A stretch of 64,000 bases of DNA, from assembly GCA_013399855.1 (NCBI GenBank), contig VXAY01004336.1, positions 1,174,076 to 1,238,075 of the forward strand, read 5' to 3'. The position numbers and the translations under genes are program-made. Shown one piece after another: positions 25,447 through 39,612 of this stretch. The notes under the pieces are model-generated. The model was not told the origin of the DNA. It ran no database searches and saw only the letters and a program-made list of their open reading frames with translations. This DNA is from Oxyruncus cristatus (Eukaryota > Chordata > Aves > Passeriformes > Cotingidae). How positions within the stretch are numbered: position 1 is the stretch's first letter; every line of letters begins with the position of its first letter.

Positions 25447-27272
25447 ATCACACACATTATGTTTCACAGCCTTTATTTGTTATGAAGGGGGAAAATAAGC
25501 ACTGTATGATGTTCTGAGTTGCTTGGTTCCCCGAGGTCTAATTGGAGACAGATTCAGAAATGAATAGCAAAAAATGAGCCAGTGAAATTGGAATAGCTTT
25601 GGATGAATCACATAATAAGCAAAGACTCAGTGAAGCTGGCTATTCAACTAACATGTGCATCATCTTGTAATACTTCATACTTCTCAACAGGAAGAGTTCT
25701 ATGGGTAGAGCTATATTTGAAAGGCTTGAATACATCAATCAGATTGTGCAATTTACAGAAAAGACAAGCCTGAATATCATGTTTTGTGAAGGTGAGACAG
25801 CTTTGATGTCATAACTCTCACTGCAAGATGTCTAGAACAGTAGTGCTTGGGACAAAGTGCAACCGAAGGAGTCTATAGGCTCTAGACTGCTTTTTGTATA
25901 CTGCTGCCCATCAGCATACAATGTTGCAGGAATGATCTATTCGTTATTGTGCGCAAGGACAGACAGAGGCAGGAAAGGCACATGTGGACTTCAGCAGAGT
26001 GCTTCTGTCCAAAGTTCTTCCAGACTGATGGAGGTACAAGTTAGAAGATAAGACAATAGAAAGTGGAAGGGGAATGACAATGACAGTGGGTAAAATGACA
26101 AAGAAAAGGAGCAGCAATAACAGAAAAACAATTATGGTATGTGTATTTTATAGCTAGTGTGAGTAGGAGTGTTTCTCCCACCACACCGGCAAGAAAGCAA
26201 GAAGAGCATCTCATGCCAAGGGAGTAGCAGATGGAGCAACTATATTTCATATGAGAACTTGTGCTCTGGGACTGTCAAAATGCTGTGGGAGCTGCTCAAA
26301 ATTTTTTTGTCAGCATCACTGCTGCAGTCCGTGACTTATATCCCAAGGACAAAAAAGCATTTTGGGTTACACTATCTACAGAAATAGAGGTTGTGCTTTA
26401 TTCTGCAAAAGTTGTTTTACTGCTTTCTTTACGCCAGGTTCAAATATTTTCTAGAAGAGTTTTATCTAATCTCTGACATGTGTAAATCATTTTCACATCC
26501 AGTCTCCAGAATAAATTATGTGTGCAACACAGAAATTAGTTTCCCGTTATATATAGAAATGTTGCTGTTAAGGAAAAGTTCCGCTTGCATGATTAAAAGG
26601 GTGTGACATATTCTGCAGCAATCCATTTGAGCTGGGGACTTTTGGGGATGTCCAGATGTTATTGTGCAACATTGCAGTCTGACTGTGAAGTGCCTACCGC
26701 ATCTGTAACAGGACAGCTTTTTGGACAACAAAAATGGCAACCACTTAACACACAAATGCCTCTTCCATGTGGCAAAATACAGTCTGTGAAAACTCCTGAA
26801 CCTGTATGCTGAGTTGATGGATGTAGAGATTTATATTTGCACACAGAGAAATGGTGTTATGGCCACAACCTCCCACAGAGCTCTCTCCTTTACTTCCGGC
26901 ATAAACTGAAGATTCTTTGTAAATACTTGGTTTCTTTTCATCTGCAGACTGAACTTACCCAACCAATGGGTCACACTGAGGGTAGTGGTAGCCCATATGT
27001 GATATAGATAGCAAACCACTGTCTGCCTACTGACTAATTTTGGTTAAGAGCTGAATCCACATCATCTTACAGGATCTTCTAACAGCTGCTCATACATTCT
27101 GTACAGTGCAGGCTGGAGGCACAGACTCCATTTACACAAAATGTGGAGTTGCAACTTTTTCAAGAATTTAGAGATCCAGCATCTTTCTTCTGCCCTGCTT
27201 TTCACATTTAAGTGTTTGAAATGCAGAGGGAAAGAAAACAGAATAAACTCCATTTCAAGTAGGCAAGACTGC

Positions 27273-27286
27273 AAAAAAAAAAAAAA
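27273..27286. repeat. A14 homopolymer
   Basis: Short A run after GACTGC, without a recognisable retroposon upstream. Confidence 0.9.
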
Positions 27287-30200
27287 GCTCTAAACCAAAA
27301 AATATTTTCTAAAATACTTTAAGCCCAAATATCTTACAATTAGCAGCTCCATTAAGAAACTGCAGGACTACCTACATCACAGGTCAATTAGCAGCTTCAA
27401 CCTCTCTGTCAACTTACTGAAGAGCAATTTTCACATCCAGTTCTTTGATAGATTATCAAATTATTTTTTTCAAAGGAGGAATTTATGCATAATGGTAATG
27501 GCTAGTCAAATGACATGACCACAATTCGTCAATGGATCTTTTTTCTTGTAGAGGACAATCTCAAAACTGCACCAACTTCATGGCAGCTTGAAAATCCTAC
27601 AGTCATCTTTCTGTGTTTCAGTCCAGCAAGAAGAAAGAAGAGATGAAAAGTGGATAGAAAGGTTTCTGGCGATCGGGAAGCAATTCTGTTTATTTAGCTC
27701 ATTTTTAGTATAAATATTTAGAAGAGAAATGTAGAGAGAACAGGATGAGATAAAATTCCCCATACAGCTTAAAAAAAGTTCAAGTGCAAATAGTCAATGT
27801 CAAGATAGCAGAGTAATGAGTGAGAAAAAACTTTTACAAAAACATACGAAAAGCCTTGGCTGAATGTGATCATATTTCAGCCTTGGACATACGCTGTATT
27901 CTTGGAATACAGGAAGCTCCTCATCATGCCAGCCTTCACACAAATGCAATAAAAAGAGAGTAATTGCTTTTAAAAGCCAAAATACATTTTATTTAGTAAA
28001 AGAAACACCCAAAGAAGAAAAGACAGATTTATCTCAAGTTCACATATGACTACAATCCCTTTTTCAGCAAAAAAACTCAATTTCAAAGAACAATTGAAGA
28101 CATTTAAAGAAAAGAACTGATCTGGAGATTGATTTTGCATTGATCTCATAACACACAATCTATGAAATATAATTGTGCTTCATAACCCACTAGCTCTCAT
28201 AATGTAATCCAGTCCAGCAATTTGCATGTATATTAATATGAGAAAAATGAGGTACTACAACCAATTTTGAAAACTGAAGATTTGTAATGTTGACAAACCA
28301 TATAAAACTAATGTAATTTATAGATATATTATTTCAGGTATCACAAATATTTAAAGAACACAGTAGTTTTAAGAAGGTACTGTTTATAGATGAACCAATA
28401 GTCATACCTGGGTATGAAGTGACATATAACTGCCAATTATAAAATATTACTGCCATACAGTATGGTCCATTTTATTTTTTCCAGGCACTAAAAGAGTATG
28501 AAACTCTTCCTAATTTTACTCTTAAGAATAATTCCACTTAAACCAATGGTGATGTGTATAATAAGGATGAATTTGCCTCCAAGAAAGTAGCTCAGGAAGT
28601 AATCTTAAATTGGTCCACTTTTGACTCTGTGAAGATTAGATTAAGGCTTGCAAGATTATCTACTATCTTTTAAACAAAAACCAAACCAAAGCAAAAAGAT
28701 GATTTTTATTTCAAACCAGGATATTTTCATCCTACTGGTCTTGTTGGACACTACTTTTTATTATAATGGTAAGAGTAATACAGACAATCAGTATCTTTCA
28801 AACTCTTTAACCACCTGAGATGTTCACAGCAATCTGTGAGGGCAGTTCTTCCACATGAAAACGTTCATTTCTTGATACTTCAACAAAAGTTAGGGGATAA
28901 AAAAATCTGCCTAAAATATTGAGTTTGTTTTTGTACCTTTGGCAACTTGTACCTTTAGGATTGGGCATAAAGCCATAGATGGCCAAGGGCTGATGATAGT
29001 GTAAACCAGGTCTTGCTTCAAACCATTGTGCCCAAGGTCTGGGACAGAGCAGTGGGGCAGGCTCTGAACAACACATCACTTCAGATCCAAACTGCTGTAC
29101 TTGCCTTTTCTGCTTATTTCCCCTGGAACACATTAATTGAGAGCTTAGGCATTCTTTTATCTCCTATACGTATATTGCTTTACACATACATTCCATATTC
29201 TACATATAGTTTCTTTAAAAACACCCTACTATGTTTAGAAAGGGAAATAATTGCATTAAGGTGGCTTCTCGTTGATGTCATACTGCTGTATCTTACCAAA
29301 AGTTTGCTGACGATGAGAAAAATAAATGGAAAACAAGATGGTTGAGTTGTATGGTTATCTTCTTTATATAATAGAGTATTTTATATTGTTCACGCTATTT
29401 TCAGACATTATTTTCTTCATTTCATTTAAAAGGCTATATAGGCCTGAATCTTTGTATGTTCACCTCTCAAGAAAAGACCTTGACAAGTTCATTTGGGGTT
29501 TTCCTGTTTTAGTGTGTGATGGTTGGAGTAGTTTTTTAAAGCATTGTTCTAAAATCATACAGGGAAAAACAGTTCAGCATCCTTTGGATATTAACGCTGT
29601 TGACAGAACAGTATTTCAGAGTCAGAAATGAATTAGAATTCAGAGGTCCAATTTATATGAGTTGGGCATTTTCTTGATGAGCTTTAGTAGCAGATGCATT
29701 TGTGATGTAAAGTTAAACTGTATTTCCATTTATTCCTTCCACGGTTGATCCAGAACTGCCAGTCCTTTTTCTCCCCAATCTTTTTTGTTTTGTCTTTGAA
29801 GTCACAGCTCTTAGACAACGCTAATGTAATTTATTCATATGTAGCATAATATTTAAAAGAAATTACTGCTTGGCATGGAGAAAATAGATGGGTTCTTAGC
29901 AATTCTGTTGAATAGGCTCATCTGAGAGGTTACGTAATTGATATTTACTATTATTTTCTGCACTTTCGTGAATTTTTCTTATGAAATTTAATCAATAAAC
30001 CAATGAATAAAATGAAATTAAAGCAAACTAAAATATAAATAGATTCACCACCTGGCAGCTCATGTCAGAAGGCAATAATAAAGGATGTTCTCAGTTAAAA
30101 TATTTATACAAGGAGATTTTCTGAGACAGCAAGTGTTTTTTAAAAAAGGTCAATTTACAGCACATCTTTTCTAAACATAATGACGTTCCTAGGGCTTAAA

Positions 30201-30489
30201 TAATTTCATGAATTACATTTATTTTGACATCTCAAGAAAGTAATTTATAATGAAGAGATGCCCAAACAAAACCTCCTACAATGAACTGAAGAAAGTATCA
30301 TCCTGGATTTAAATGAAGAGATAGGAAAATCCTTTTCTATGTAAAAGGGGTTTATCCTTCAGTCATTGTATTTTTACAAATACTCTTTGTGTCCAAGGAA
30401 AAGCCCAACCACTTAGTTGAAGACCAGTACATGTTCTAGCTCAGCTGAAATGAATAGAGAAATTTCTTCCGATTTCTGTAAGAAAGAAC

Positions 30490-30580
30490 CTATTTCAAGG
30501 CCTTCCAGTGATTTGGATGAAATTATTTAGTCAATTATCAAAAAAGTGGAATTTGCACATCATGTCTCAGCAAGGCATGA
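30490..30580 (+). mobile_element. Possible old CR1-clade relic around the RT catalytic motif
   Basis: 'ccagtgatttggatgaaa', 'tcaattatcaaaaaagtgg' and 'aatttgcacatcatgtc' resemble, in order, the CR1-clade stretch for INDLD...SKFADDT. The aspartate codons of the catalytic FADD box are mutated (the bases read as A-H-H). Only about 90 bp can be placed, so this is a weak call. It lies upstream of, and on the same strand as, the better relic at 32370-32760. Confidence 0.33.
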
Positions 30581-32369
30581 TACACTCATTTCCATGAAAA
30601 CATTTAAATCCTAGAAGTACCTAAATGAGAGCATACGTTCTTGTATAGACTAGAAAAACTGAAAACCATGAAAATTATAAAATTATATTAACGTTCCAGA
30701 GAATACTCTTCTGCAAAAAATCAGAAGCAGTAACTGTGTTCCTTTGAAAAAGTATTCTTTTTTTCAAGAATAAAATGCAAACACCTAGCCCTTAAAGACA
30801 GAACAATTCATACTGCTTTCTGCTTTTGTACTACTCTCCTTTGAGTGCCATCTATGCTAAATATAAGCAAGAATGATTTGAGACATATTTCCCCTTTGGA
30901 AACACAAAAGCACTTGGCACCCATGTTTCCCATCTCATTTCAGATATCAACTATTTCACAATTCTTCAAAACTTTGTATTAACAAGAGGAAATTAATTGT
31001 TTGGAAAAAGGCTGTGCATGACAAATAAATGTAGATTTAATAGCATCATATTAAGGTACAATTTATGGAGTATGTGTTTTATGGGGAGTTGACAGCACCA
31101 ACTAGACACAGCTGTCTGGTGCTTTCCTTCTAAGACTAGTTTCAGTTACACAGGTCTCTCTATGTTATGGTTCGTGATACATCTTATTTTTTATTAAAAC
31201 ATATAAAAATTATAGGGAACCTTTCAATATAAAACAAGCCACCACTAATGATCCTTCCAGACAGTGTGAGACAATAAAAATCATTTGGCATCTACTTGTG
31301 AATGCAATGCAGACAAGGGCCTCCACTGCAGCAGGGTGGTGAGTTCACCCTCTGGCACAAAAATGTGAAATGCAACTGCAGGACTGGATGGGAAAAGAGT
31401 CGGATAACAAACCCATGTCATTGAGTGTACCAAAGACAGGGTGCCATGAGGGACTTTGTGGGTTATAGTTGGCTTTGGAAGAAAGGCCAGGTGGATGCTG
31501 CCTTTCTGCTCGTCCTTGGCTGGTGGGCAAGAGAAGATTAATGACAAGTTGTTACTAGCATAGATGTGACTTGATGGAACAAGGGCCTCTTAGACAGGTG
31601 AGAGATGGAGGGAAGGGATTACTAATGATAAACAAAGAAAAAAACCCACCTGTCTAACTGAGTGCACAATGATTTGCAGCGATATGAAGACACAAAATGT
31701 GTAAGATTAACAGAAAATTTACCTTTTTGGGAAGAAAGGACACACTGTTAAGTCACAGTACTAAAAGCTTGGGGGAAACTCTGTACACTCAAAACAAAAG
31801 TCAAGTGTAAGTTGTTCAGGAAAGACAGAGAGAGTATAAAGGCAAAACAATATTCTGGGGAGCCCTCAACATACCCTTGTTTGCTTTGTAATCATTAGTA
31901 ATACAGGGAATATGGGACATCGAGCATTCCTGCTAGATGGTTCAGTAACAAAACCAGTGCAATGTTCTATAAACTACAAACCAGAGCAAGTTACTCAATA
32001 AGCACTTCTGAGTAACATATGAAGAAGAAATCCTGTTATTAATGTCATCGGTCCAGGAAACCTTTCCTGAGGGATTTGTGCAGGGGCCCACTACTCTCCT
32101 GTGATGTCTAATAATGGAAATTACAAAGCAAGGAGAAAAAGTGCTTCTGCTAAAATTTAGGGGGGGTTGAGAAATTGGTAAATAATAATGAAGACAGGGA
32201 AGCCACACAACAAAAACTCTCTTAGTAGATGGGATAGACCAACAGAATGCAATACTGTACCCTGGAAAGCAGAGGCTCTATAAAGCATTAAAATTCTCAG
32301 TGGAGGAAACAACCTAATTAATACCTCTGAGTGACATGTATTAGTGAAAAAGGACTGTTTGAACCCTTT
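30581..32369. other. Single-copy DNA, nothing recognised
   Basis: Frames 31281-31547 (-) and 31942-32208 (-) are unrecognised. If the flanking LINE relics belong to one element, this stretch would be later inserted sequence, but nothing in it identifies a mobile element. Confidence 0.45.
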
Positions 32370-32760
32370 AATCCATGAAGTAAAAGTAATTTTATCCCTG
32401 TGTGAAACATAGGTGAGACTAGTATTGAAATATAGCATGCAGTTTTGGTGGCTGCATTCATAGTGGGGCTTAGAGGACTCAAGAGAGCTCTGACGATAAC
32501 CACAGTACTTATTCTATTTTCTGGAGAAAACACCTTGCTGTTAAAAGCTTAATGCTTAAATCTGGTTAGCTTATTAAAAGGGAAGATTGACGAGTGATTT
32601 GATTACAGAGTATAATGCCTTCACAAGGAGAAAACAGAGGGGAGTACATAGTCTTTTATTTAGTGAGAAAGGTGTAAGAAAATCCAAGAAACTGAATCAG
32701 ATAAATTCTAATAAGAAATAAGCTACTAAACACAGTAACACTCCAAAAGATTATTTCCTG
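32370..32760 (+). mobile_element. Old CR1-clade LINE relic, ORF2 C-terminal region
   Basis: The order 'ggtgagactagtattgaaat', 'gcatgcagttttggtggc', 'ttagcttattaaaagggaag', 'gagtgatttgattacag', 'gtgagaaaggtgtaagaaaa' and 'ctaataagaaataagc' follows the post-RT part of an ancient CR1-clade ORF2. These blocks stand for the V-R-L-Y-CVQFW, SLLKRRLRDDLI and LDKFRLEIR-type motifs. Strongly diverged, with multiple stops. It probably stops before the family's 3' UTR. Confidence 0.62.
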
Positions 32761-35700
32761 AAGTAAAATGCTTAGAAAATTCATCATCTCCTAAACTCTC
32801 CTCATCCTTAAATCAAAGCAGTGCGATTTGCTTTGAAGATGTGCTATTCAAAACACAAAGGCCATTGGACCCAGTATGTGGTATGTGATACAGGTGATCA
32901 GCCTAGCTGACTGAGGAACAACTGGGGTTTATGCTACTGCTTGTTGGAAATCCTTTGAATTCAGCAAATCATCACTTTCTAAACCCCTCAGTTTATACCT
33001 GTTCATTAGGTACTGAACGAACTTTAACAACTAACTGTCAGGAGCACCCCTCAACAGTGAGTGGTCTCCATCCACACACAACCCTTTGCTGGCATCCCAT
33101 CCCTCACCCACCACTTGTGGAAGCCTTTCCTCAGAACTGAAGAACTGAAGAACTGCAGTCCTTGGACAACTCTTTAAATGGCTTCCTGGCCTTGGAGAAA
33201 AATAAGATGTGGAACCACACTATAAGTGAATGTGTTTATACAGTTTCCTGCACTGCAATGTCTTGCCATGCAAATGCTTTTTCAGTGAAGAGCAGGAGGA
33301 ATCAGCCCATCTAGACTATCACCACATGTGTGTGTGGTAAAGGACCAGGGTGGGTAGACAGACAAACCTGGCAAAAGGGGCTGAAAATGTCAGAGGAATA
33401 AAGACTAAAACAAAACCTAATGTAAACAGGAATAAACTATGTGGAAGCAGAGAAGAAAGTCAGAAGATAAATGGCTGGAATATGAGCTGGTAAGAGTGTT
33501 GCGTGTAGAAAAGGTGCCATTTCCAAGTCAAGCATCCTCACCCAAACCTCAATGCCTACTGAAATTCAGGGTTGGAAAGGTGGCAGCAAAATAGATAATC
33601 CGTACTAAAACAGTCCACAGAATAGGCATTAAAAGATGATGTCAATGGACTATAACCTTGTGATTTAAATATATGAAAATATAATTTTAGACAGAAATAC
33701 TAGACTTATGAATTGCTAAATACTGTGAATGAGAGTGCAGTTCCACAGATGGATAAAAAAGAAAGGCAAATGCCCCATAAAATATATTCTATACATTTAG
33801 AAGAAATAGTCTCATTATTACTGAAATAGTAAATGCTGCAAGATAGAGGCTCATCCATACAGTCACAAAAATGAAATTAACAATAAGATTGCTATTGCCA
33901 TGATTGCTATTGTTGCTCTGCTATTAAATCTCTGAGCACAGAGGGAAATTCCTGGCAGTGAGTAGTCAAGGGGGGCTGAATGTTACATTCTGCCTGGTTC
34001 ATTTTATATTTAGATTCACTGGAAGTTTATAGGGCAAAAGGATCATTCCATAAAAAGCCTGAAGCAAAGAGGAAATGAGAACAGAAAGCCAGGTGCTGTG
34101 TAGACCCCTACTGCCTCCTAAAAGATCAATGAGCAGTTTGAAATAATTCTCTTGAGGCAATAAAAAAGTAAATAGTACCCATATCCACCAAAATTTTGCC
34201 ATGCTTGTAACGGCTAGGGTGACTGACCTTCCTAATTCACATACATATTCTGTGTTCAATTACCACCTTTCACTCAGTCTTTTTCCCTTTTTTCCTCAGA
34301 TCACTTTATTTTCTGATCCAAACAGCAAAGAACACTTCAGACATCTAAGCAAAAATGTCAGTAATTTTGTTTGAGAAGTTGTGTGATTGCTGGTAAACTT
34401 TTTGTAAAAAAGTTATATGCTACTCAGTACTTTCTGTAAAACTTTTCGGTGCATATTTTTAAGGCTTTGCTAGTTTTTAGAGTAAGATTCTTAAAGCTGA
34501 CAGCCATCACAAAGCAGTTGTTAGAACAAAATATTAGAGGGACTTGGAAATCTGTAAAGAATCGATGAATCATTACCTATGATATTCGAGGAACTGAAAT
34601 ACCTGAAAACGTGTCATGAATCATATTTCTCTTTGTCATCACTGTGATTCATTGTTTCCCACCTGAAATAAGGTGTTTTGAACTTTCTTTCTTTTATAAA
34701 TATGGCATATGGGAAATATCCCTCATGTAACTGGGATGACTTTTCTTGAAAAGAGACAATCATGCCTTAGTAAGGAAAACTCACTCAGTGGCAAGAAAAG
34801 TTCCAGGATCAAGATTCCTATAAGTATCAAGTTGCATATCAATTTTTAAACATAACTTAAAACACGTGTGTACAGCCTCACCCTGGAGGATGAGATGCAT
34901 GTGGCTTCAGAAATGATAAATAACAGGTGTGCAAAATCTCCTAAAAGCTTGTTGACAGCTCTGAAGAAACCACCCGCTCCCAGAAGCCAAAGTACTCACT
35001 GCCGCACCAACAATTTACAAAACTCCCTTAAAACATTAAAAGAGAGGGCAAAAGAGCACAATTGAAAACATCCAAGCACTCTAGCATGGGAACTCCGATG
35101 AGGGTTGAAATATGTTGGGGATTCACCCAGAGATAACCACTGGAGGTAGAAACAGGAGCCTAGATGCTTTGAAAAGACCACCTTCCCCAGTTCCAGGGAG
35201 TCTCCCTGGCATGGAGGATGGCTTGCACCCCAGTGCCACTGCGCCATGCTCCTCTCTCTTCCTCTGCAGAAGTTTTTTCTTGCCGTCACCTCTTGTAAAG
35301 GTGAGAGTTATCTGGGAAAGAATTCAAGCAGAAATCTCAAGATAAAAACATGACAGAGCTTTGTAGGTTACCATGTACCCTTATAAATTCACTTTCTAAA
35401 ATATTTCTTTTACAGCTTCAAAAGCTTTTTTCAGATAATGTCTCCAGTGATCACTTTAAAGGTTTCTTCCCGTTCTTCATATTTACACTTTTCTTGGGTT
35501 TCCAGACAGGGCTGTTTGAAGACAGTATTTTTTCATTAAGCTCTGCTATCCATTCCTAGATAGTGTTTTCATTGGTATCTTGCCCTCCTTTCAATTTTCT
35601 CAAACTGAAAGCACCTTTCTCTTTTAGACTCTTGTCTTTGATTTATAACATAATATTTCTGTATTTTCTCTTCAGAAAAGGTGCTTGTTGTTGTCTAGGT

Positions 35701-38700
35701 CCCATATTGCTTATTGGAGGACATTATATCCCCAGAGGCCAACTGAAGTAGCACCAATTTATCTAGCATTTTCCCCCAGAAACAAAATGAGGTCTGAAGT
35801 CTCTTTCAACAACCATAAGAAACATTTTCTTTCTGGGATGTCATCCCATCCATTAAGGATGTATTTCATTTAACAACAGAAAGAAGTGCTATGCAAACAG
35901 AATTAGCAGTGACCTAATAGCCTAATAAAGAATCTCTCAAAGCTTGTGTCCTGATTAACAATACTGCTGTATCAGGGTTGTGTTATGAACTAAAATCTGT
36001 TATCTAGTGATGTCTTGTTAGTTCGCTACTCAAGTCCTAGGAGCTCGGGACAGGGAGATGGTGCCAGTAGTCTTTTTCTCAAGCAAGAGTGAGAGTTACT
36101 TGGCACTTTGAAGATGTTCCAGTACAGACAGATACTACACAAGTGTTTGTCAGATTGCTGTTGAGAAAGTCAGTAAGTGCTCTCTGGCACAAGGCCATAA
36201 ACCCTACATACATCCTACCATACCATCAGAGAGGAGAGCAGCTCTGGACACTCTTTGGACCCTTCTTTTCAATTGTCTTAGGACAGATTGAATAGACATT
36301 TAGCTCAGATAATAAGACATGTTTGGTTTGGGTTTTTTCCTTGGTTTCTTGGTGTTTTTTTTTTCCCTGCAGGGCAGCAGGCTTCATCATTCCCTGAACT
36401 CCCCATTTTTAATTTCTTTCTCAATAATATCATTACATGGCATTTGATTAGGTTCTCATTTCATCTTATGGACTTCATGTCTCTATGTCTATTAGGAAAC
36501 ATTTTTAGAAGTTCATTAAAAAATGGAAAGCTGTAGTAGAAAAAGGAAACAAAAAATCCTCTTTAATCCCAACTAATGAGATCTTTCTGATAAATTTCAA
36601 TGTTTCAATGACAAGATGTGCACAATCCTTAAATGATAGGAGATTGAACTTTTTGGAACATCATCATCTCCTTTGGGATGTTTGTTTATACATCTCTTTG
36701 AATAAACCTTTGGCAGATAATTTAACATGACAGTCCTGTGTCAGATAAATTTGTAACGTGAACATCAGATGAAAGTATCCATAAACCTTGTTAATTGTTT
36801 GAGAAAATACATAATTTGTATCAGCCTGCATTGCAAATGATGGACTGTTTATTGTACCTTAATTGTAAATTACAAGTAGACACTGAAGTGATGAATTTCT
36901 GACACTTTTACAAGTTCAGGTCACCATTATGAAGATATAAAAAGTATGTATATATATAATTTGTTGGAAATATCTCTTATTAATGCCAAAGCAAATTAAT
37001 TTAAAAATGTGTCAGTCACATAAAGACTAAACAAATTGATCAGAGAGCCTGAAACTAAAGGTCTGAATGCTCATTACCAGCTCATATCTGCATATGGCAG
37101 GTGAAGTTTTGATTTTGCAAAATCCCAGAAGGTTTGTGAAATGCATTTTCTGCCTTTATTTTAGCCTTTCACAATAGCAGTGCTGATATTATTATCCTCC
37201 CTCTGCAATTTAAATTTTGTTTTTACTCATTTACTAAAACTGCTTGAACATTATCTCAACCTCTTCTGACATTTATGTCTTCTGAAAATAAAAGAACTTC
37301 AAAATAGACTTTTCTTCATTGGCAAGTAAGCACAATATGACTATTTATGTGAAAGTTTGAGTTAAACAAGCCCCAGGAGGACCTGAAATGTAGTTTAGTT
37401 TCTTCCACAAGCCATCTGCTGTTCCTATTTCTACAGAAAAGAAAACAGACTTCACCTTATGGCTGCCTTAGAAAGAACTGTAGGCAATGTAACGCTGAGT
37501 CACTGTGGAAAAGGTTGGGTCACGCAGCCTGAACTAACTCCTGCCAAACCCAACTTGACGGTTGGGAGCAGGGAAAAATGTTTTCTTTTGGGTAAATTGT
37601 TTCACAATCATTCACAATGAGTTTTTTCTACACATTTTTTTCTCTAGAATCCAATATCAACCCCTTATCTGATCCACAAGTGATGCTGTACTAGAAGGAT
37701 CAAGCAAAGCCAGAGATTTCTGGTAATTTGGGGGATCTGGATCCAAAGATTATTTTTGTCTTCTTTGCATGGATATATTATTGTGTGAGTGTCCTGAGCA
37801 ACAAGCTGGCTTGGCTTATAAACAGAGATTTAAACTAGATTTAGCAAGGGAAGGAGATGGAATTCTAAGCACTCCAGAAGAGCCAGGGGCTGCTGAGGCA
37901 TTAAGAAGCAGCTGGGAAACAACTGTGAATTACCTCAAGAGAATTAAGGAGAACTCCTCTAAAAAAGAGGAGTCTCACTATTCCTCCATGATTAAACTGT
38001 TTGCAATTCCACTATTACTTACCTGATTTTTCAGTACTCCAAGGATAAAGTTTGACACATGTATTTGATGGATGAGATAGAGAACTTCTGAAAGAACTAA
38101 TGAGTTTCTTTCTTATTCAAGTCAGAGACTTTACCTCTTTTTTCCTCTAGAGTCAGTTGCTCTAGTCATCTTTTTGTATTGATCTTTCTAGGCTGATGCC
38201 TGGGAAACTGCCAATGCTCAGATGTTTTAACTTTTTTTCAGAAAAAATAACACCAAAAAGCGTTTTAAGGCAGAATGAGATTTTGCCACCTTTCTGATCT
38301 GCCTTGCTCTTCCCATGTATATATGAGAGAATTCTTGCTGGAAAACGAGATCTTGTGTTGACGTATCCTTTTTCTATATATCAGAATTGATTTAACATGT
38401 ATCACATAAAGATTTTGACGTTCCTTTTTTAGCAAACATTCATGTTTTGCATAGTTTAAGGAACAGGAGAATACACATTCTTTTCTTTCCCCTTTTCTCC
38501 TAGCTTCACAGCTTGCTGTGAATATCAGAAATAAATGATTCTTCTAAATGTGAGGGGGCAGTATATAAAGACAGAGATAAAATTTATTATTTTGTAATGC
38601 AGAAGATCCATGCAGTATCTGGTACAAGTGAGCTGCTATGGTCTACTCTTGATTATTTATCCTTACATAGTGTCATTAAAATAAATGGCATTAATTGTGG

Positions 38701-38835
38701 TTTGAGCATCAACTTTAAGTTCGTTCTAACCAAGTTACCTCATCTCCTGAATGACTGATAATAAAGTTAGATTAGTTTCAGCCTTAGTTTCCATGATAAA
38801 TACATGAACATCTCAGAGCATCCTACAGCATTACT
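32761..38835. other. Single-copy A+T-rich DNA, no gene recognised
   Basis: Contains a small 8-bp tandem (GAACTGAA, three copies, 33134-33157) and an 8-bp hairpin (37953-37960 with 37966-37973). The plus frame 37769-38026 (85 codons, charged, Glu/Lys-rich) and the plus frames 35350-35873 have no recognisable family. No CR1 fragment found. Confidence 0.5.
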
Positions 38836-38971
38836 GTGAGGATGGTGTGACAGTGAATGAGGTTGCTCAGGGGAGTTGTGGATGCCCCCCTTCTGGATGT
38901 GTTCAAGACCAGGTTGAACAGGGCCCAGAATAACTTGGTCAGGTGTATGGTGTCCCTGCTCATGGCATGGG
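38836..38971 (+). mobile_element. CR1 LINE, left part of interrupted (host) copy
   Basis: Encodes the end of CR1 ORF2: the plus reading gives VVDAPLLDVFKTRLNRAQNNLV-like residues (38877-38942). It continues into the 'tggtgtccctgctcatggcatggg' block of the 3' UTR, where it is interrupted. The missing last 50 bp reappear at 39613-39660. The 5' end is truncated near 38836. Confidence 0.88.
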
Positions 38972-39612
38972 TCAGCAGTGTGCCCTGGCAGCCAGGAGGG
39001 CCAACATGTCCTGGGGTGCATTAGATACAGCATCACCAGCCAGCCAGGGGAAGGGACTCTCCCGCTCCACTCTGCACTCGTGTGGCCTCACCTTGAACAT
39101 GGTGTGCAGTTTTGGGCACTGAAATATAAGAAGAATGTAAAGATAAAAGCCTCCAAAGGAGGGTAATGAAGATGGTGAAGGGTATAGAGGGGAAGTCGTA
39201 TGAGGAACGGCTGAAGTCACTTAGTCTGTTCACCCTGGAGAAGAGGAGACTGAGAGGAGACCCCATCATGGTCTACAGCTTCCTCATGAGGGGAAGCAGA
39301 GAGGCAGGCACCAATCTCTTCTCTCTGATACCTGGAGACAGAATCCAAGAAAACGACATGAAGCTGTGTTAGCAGAAGTTTAGGTTAGATATTAGAAAAA
39401 GGTTCTTCACCCAGAGGGTGGTTGGACTTTGGAACAGGCTCCCCAGGGAAGTGGTCACAGCACCAATCTTGACAGAGTTCAAGAATTGTTTGGACAATGC
39501 TCTCAGGCACATTATGTGATTCTTGGCTGTGTGCTGTACAGGACCAGGAGTTGGACATCAATCATCCTTGTGGGTCCCGTCCAACTCAGGATATTGTTTG
39601 ATCTGTGATTCT
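38972..39612 (+). mobile_element. CR1 LINE, inserted (guest) copy, 5'-truncated
   Basis: About 640 bp in the same orientation as its host. Two readings in different frames show post-RT ORF2 motifs: LVWPHLEHGVQFWALK (39072-39124 region) and SYEERLKSLSLFTLEKRRLR (39196-39258 region). Then come 'gttagatattagaaaaagg' and a WNRLPRE-like block read as WNRLPREVVTAPILTEF. The 3' UTR has 'cttgtgggtcccgtccaac' and the tail 'gtgattct'. That UTR type differs from the host's, so guest and host are different CR1 subfamilies. Frameshifts show it is inactive. Confidence 0.92.

Larger units (their letters stand above)
19533..30489. other. Long single-copy stretch, no gene and no clear element
   Basis: Nearly 11 kb without a repeat I can name. 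It holds low-complexity patches listed separately. Frames such as 20297-20656 (-, 119 codons), 21675-22007 (+, 110), 26261-26476 (+) and 28807-29133 (-, 108) show no domain or signal I recognise. 26261-26476 begins with a protein-like stretch but has no homologous family I can name. The low density of recent insertions is ordinary for bird DNA. Confidence 0.5.

Noticed and set aside
26261..26476. Plus frame with a protein-like start (LWDCQNAVGAAQNFF)
   Set aside because: No family recognised, no splice sites, and the same bases are open in two other frames.
37953..37973. 8-bp hairpin with an A5 loop that looks like a bacterial terminator
   Set aside because: The window is vertebrate nuclear DNA, and a stem of this length is expected by chance.
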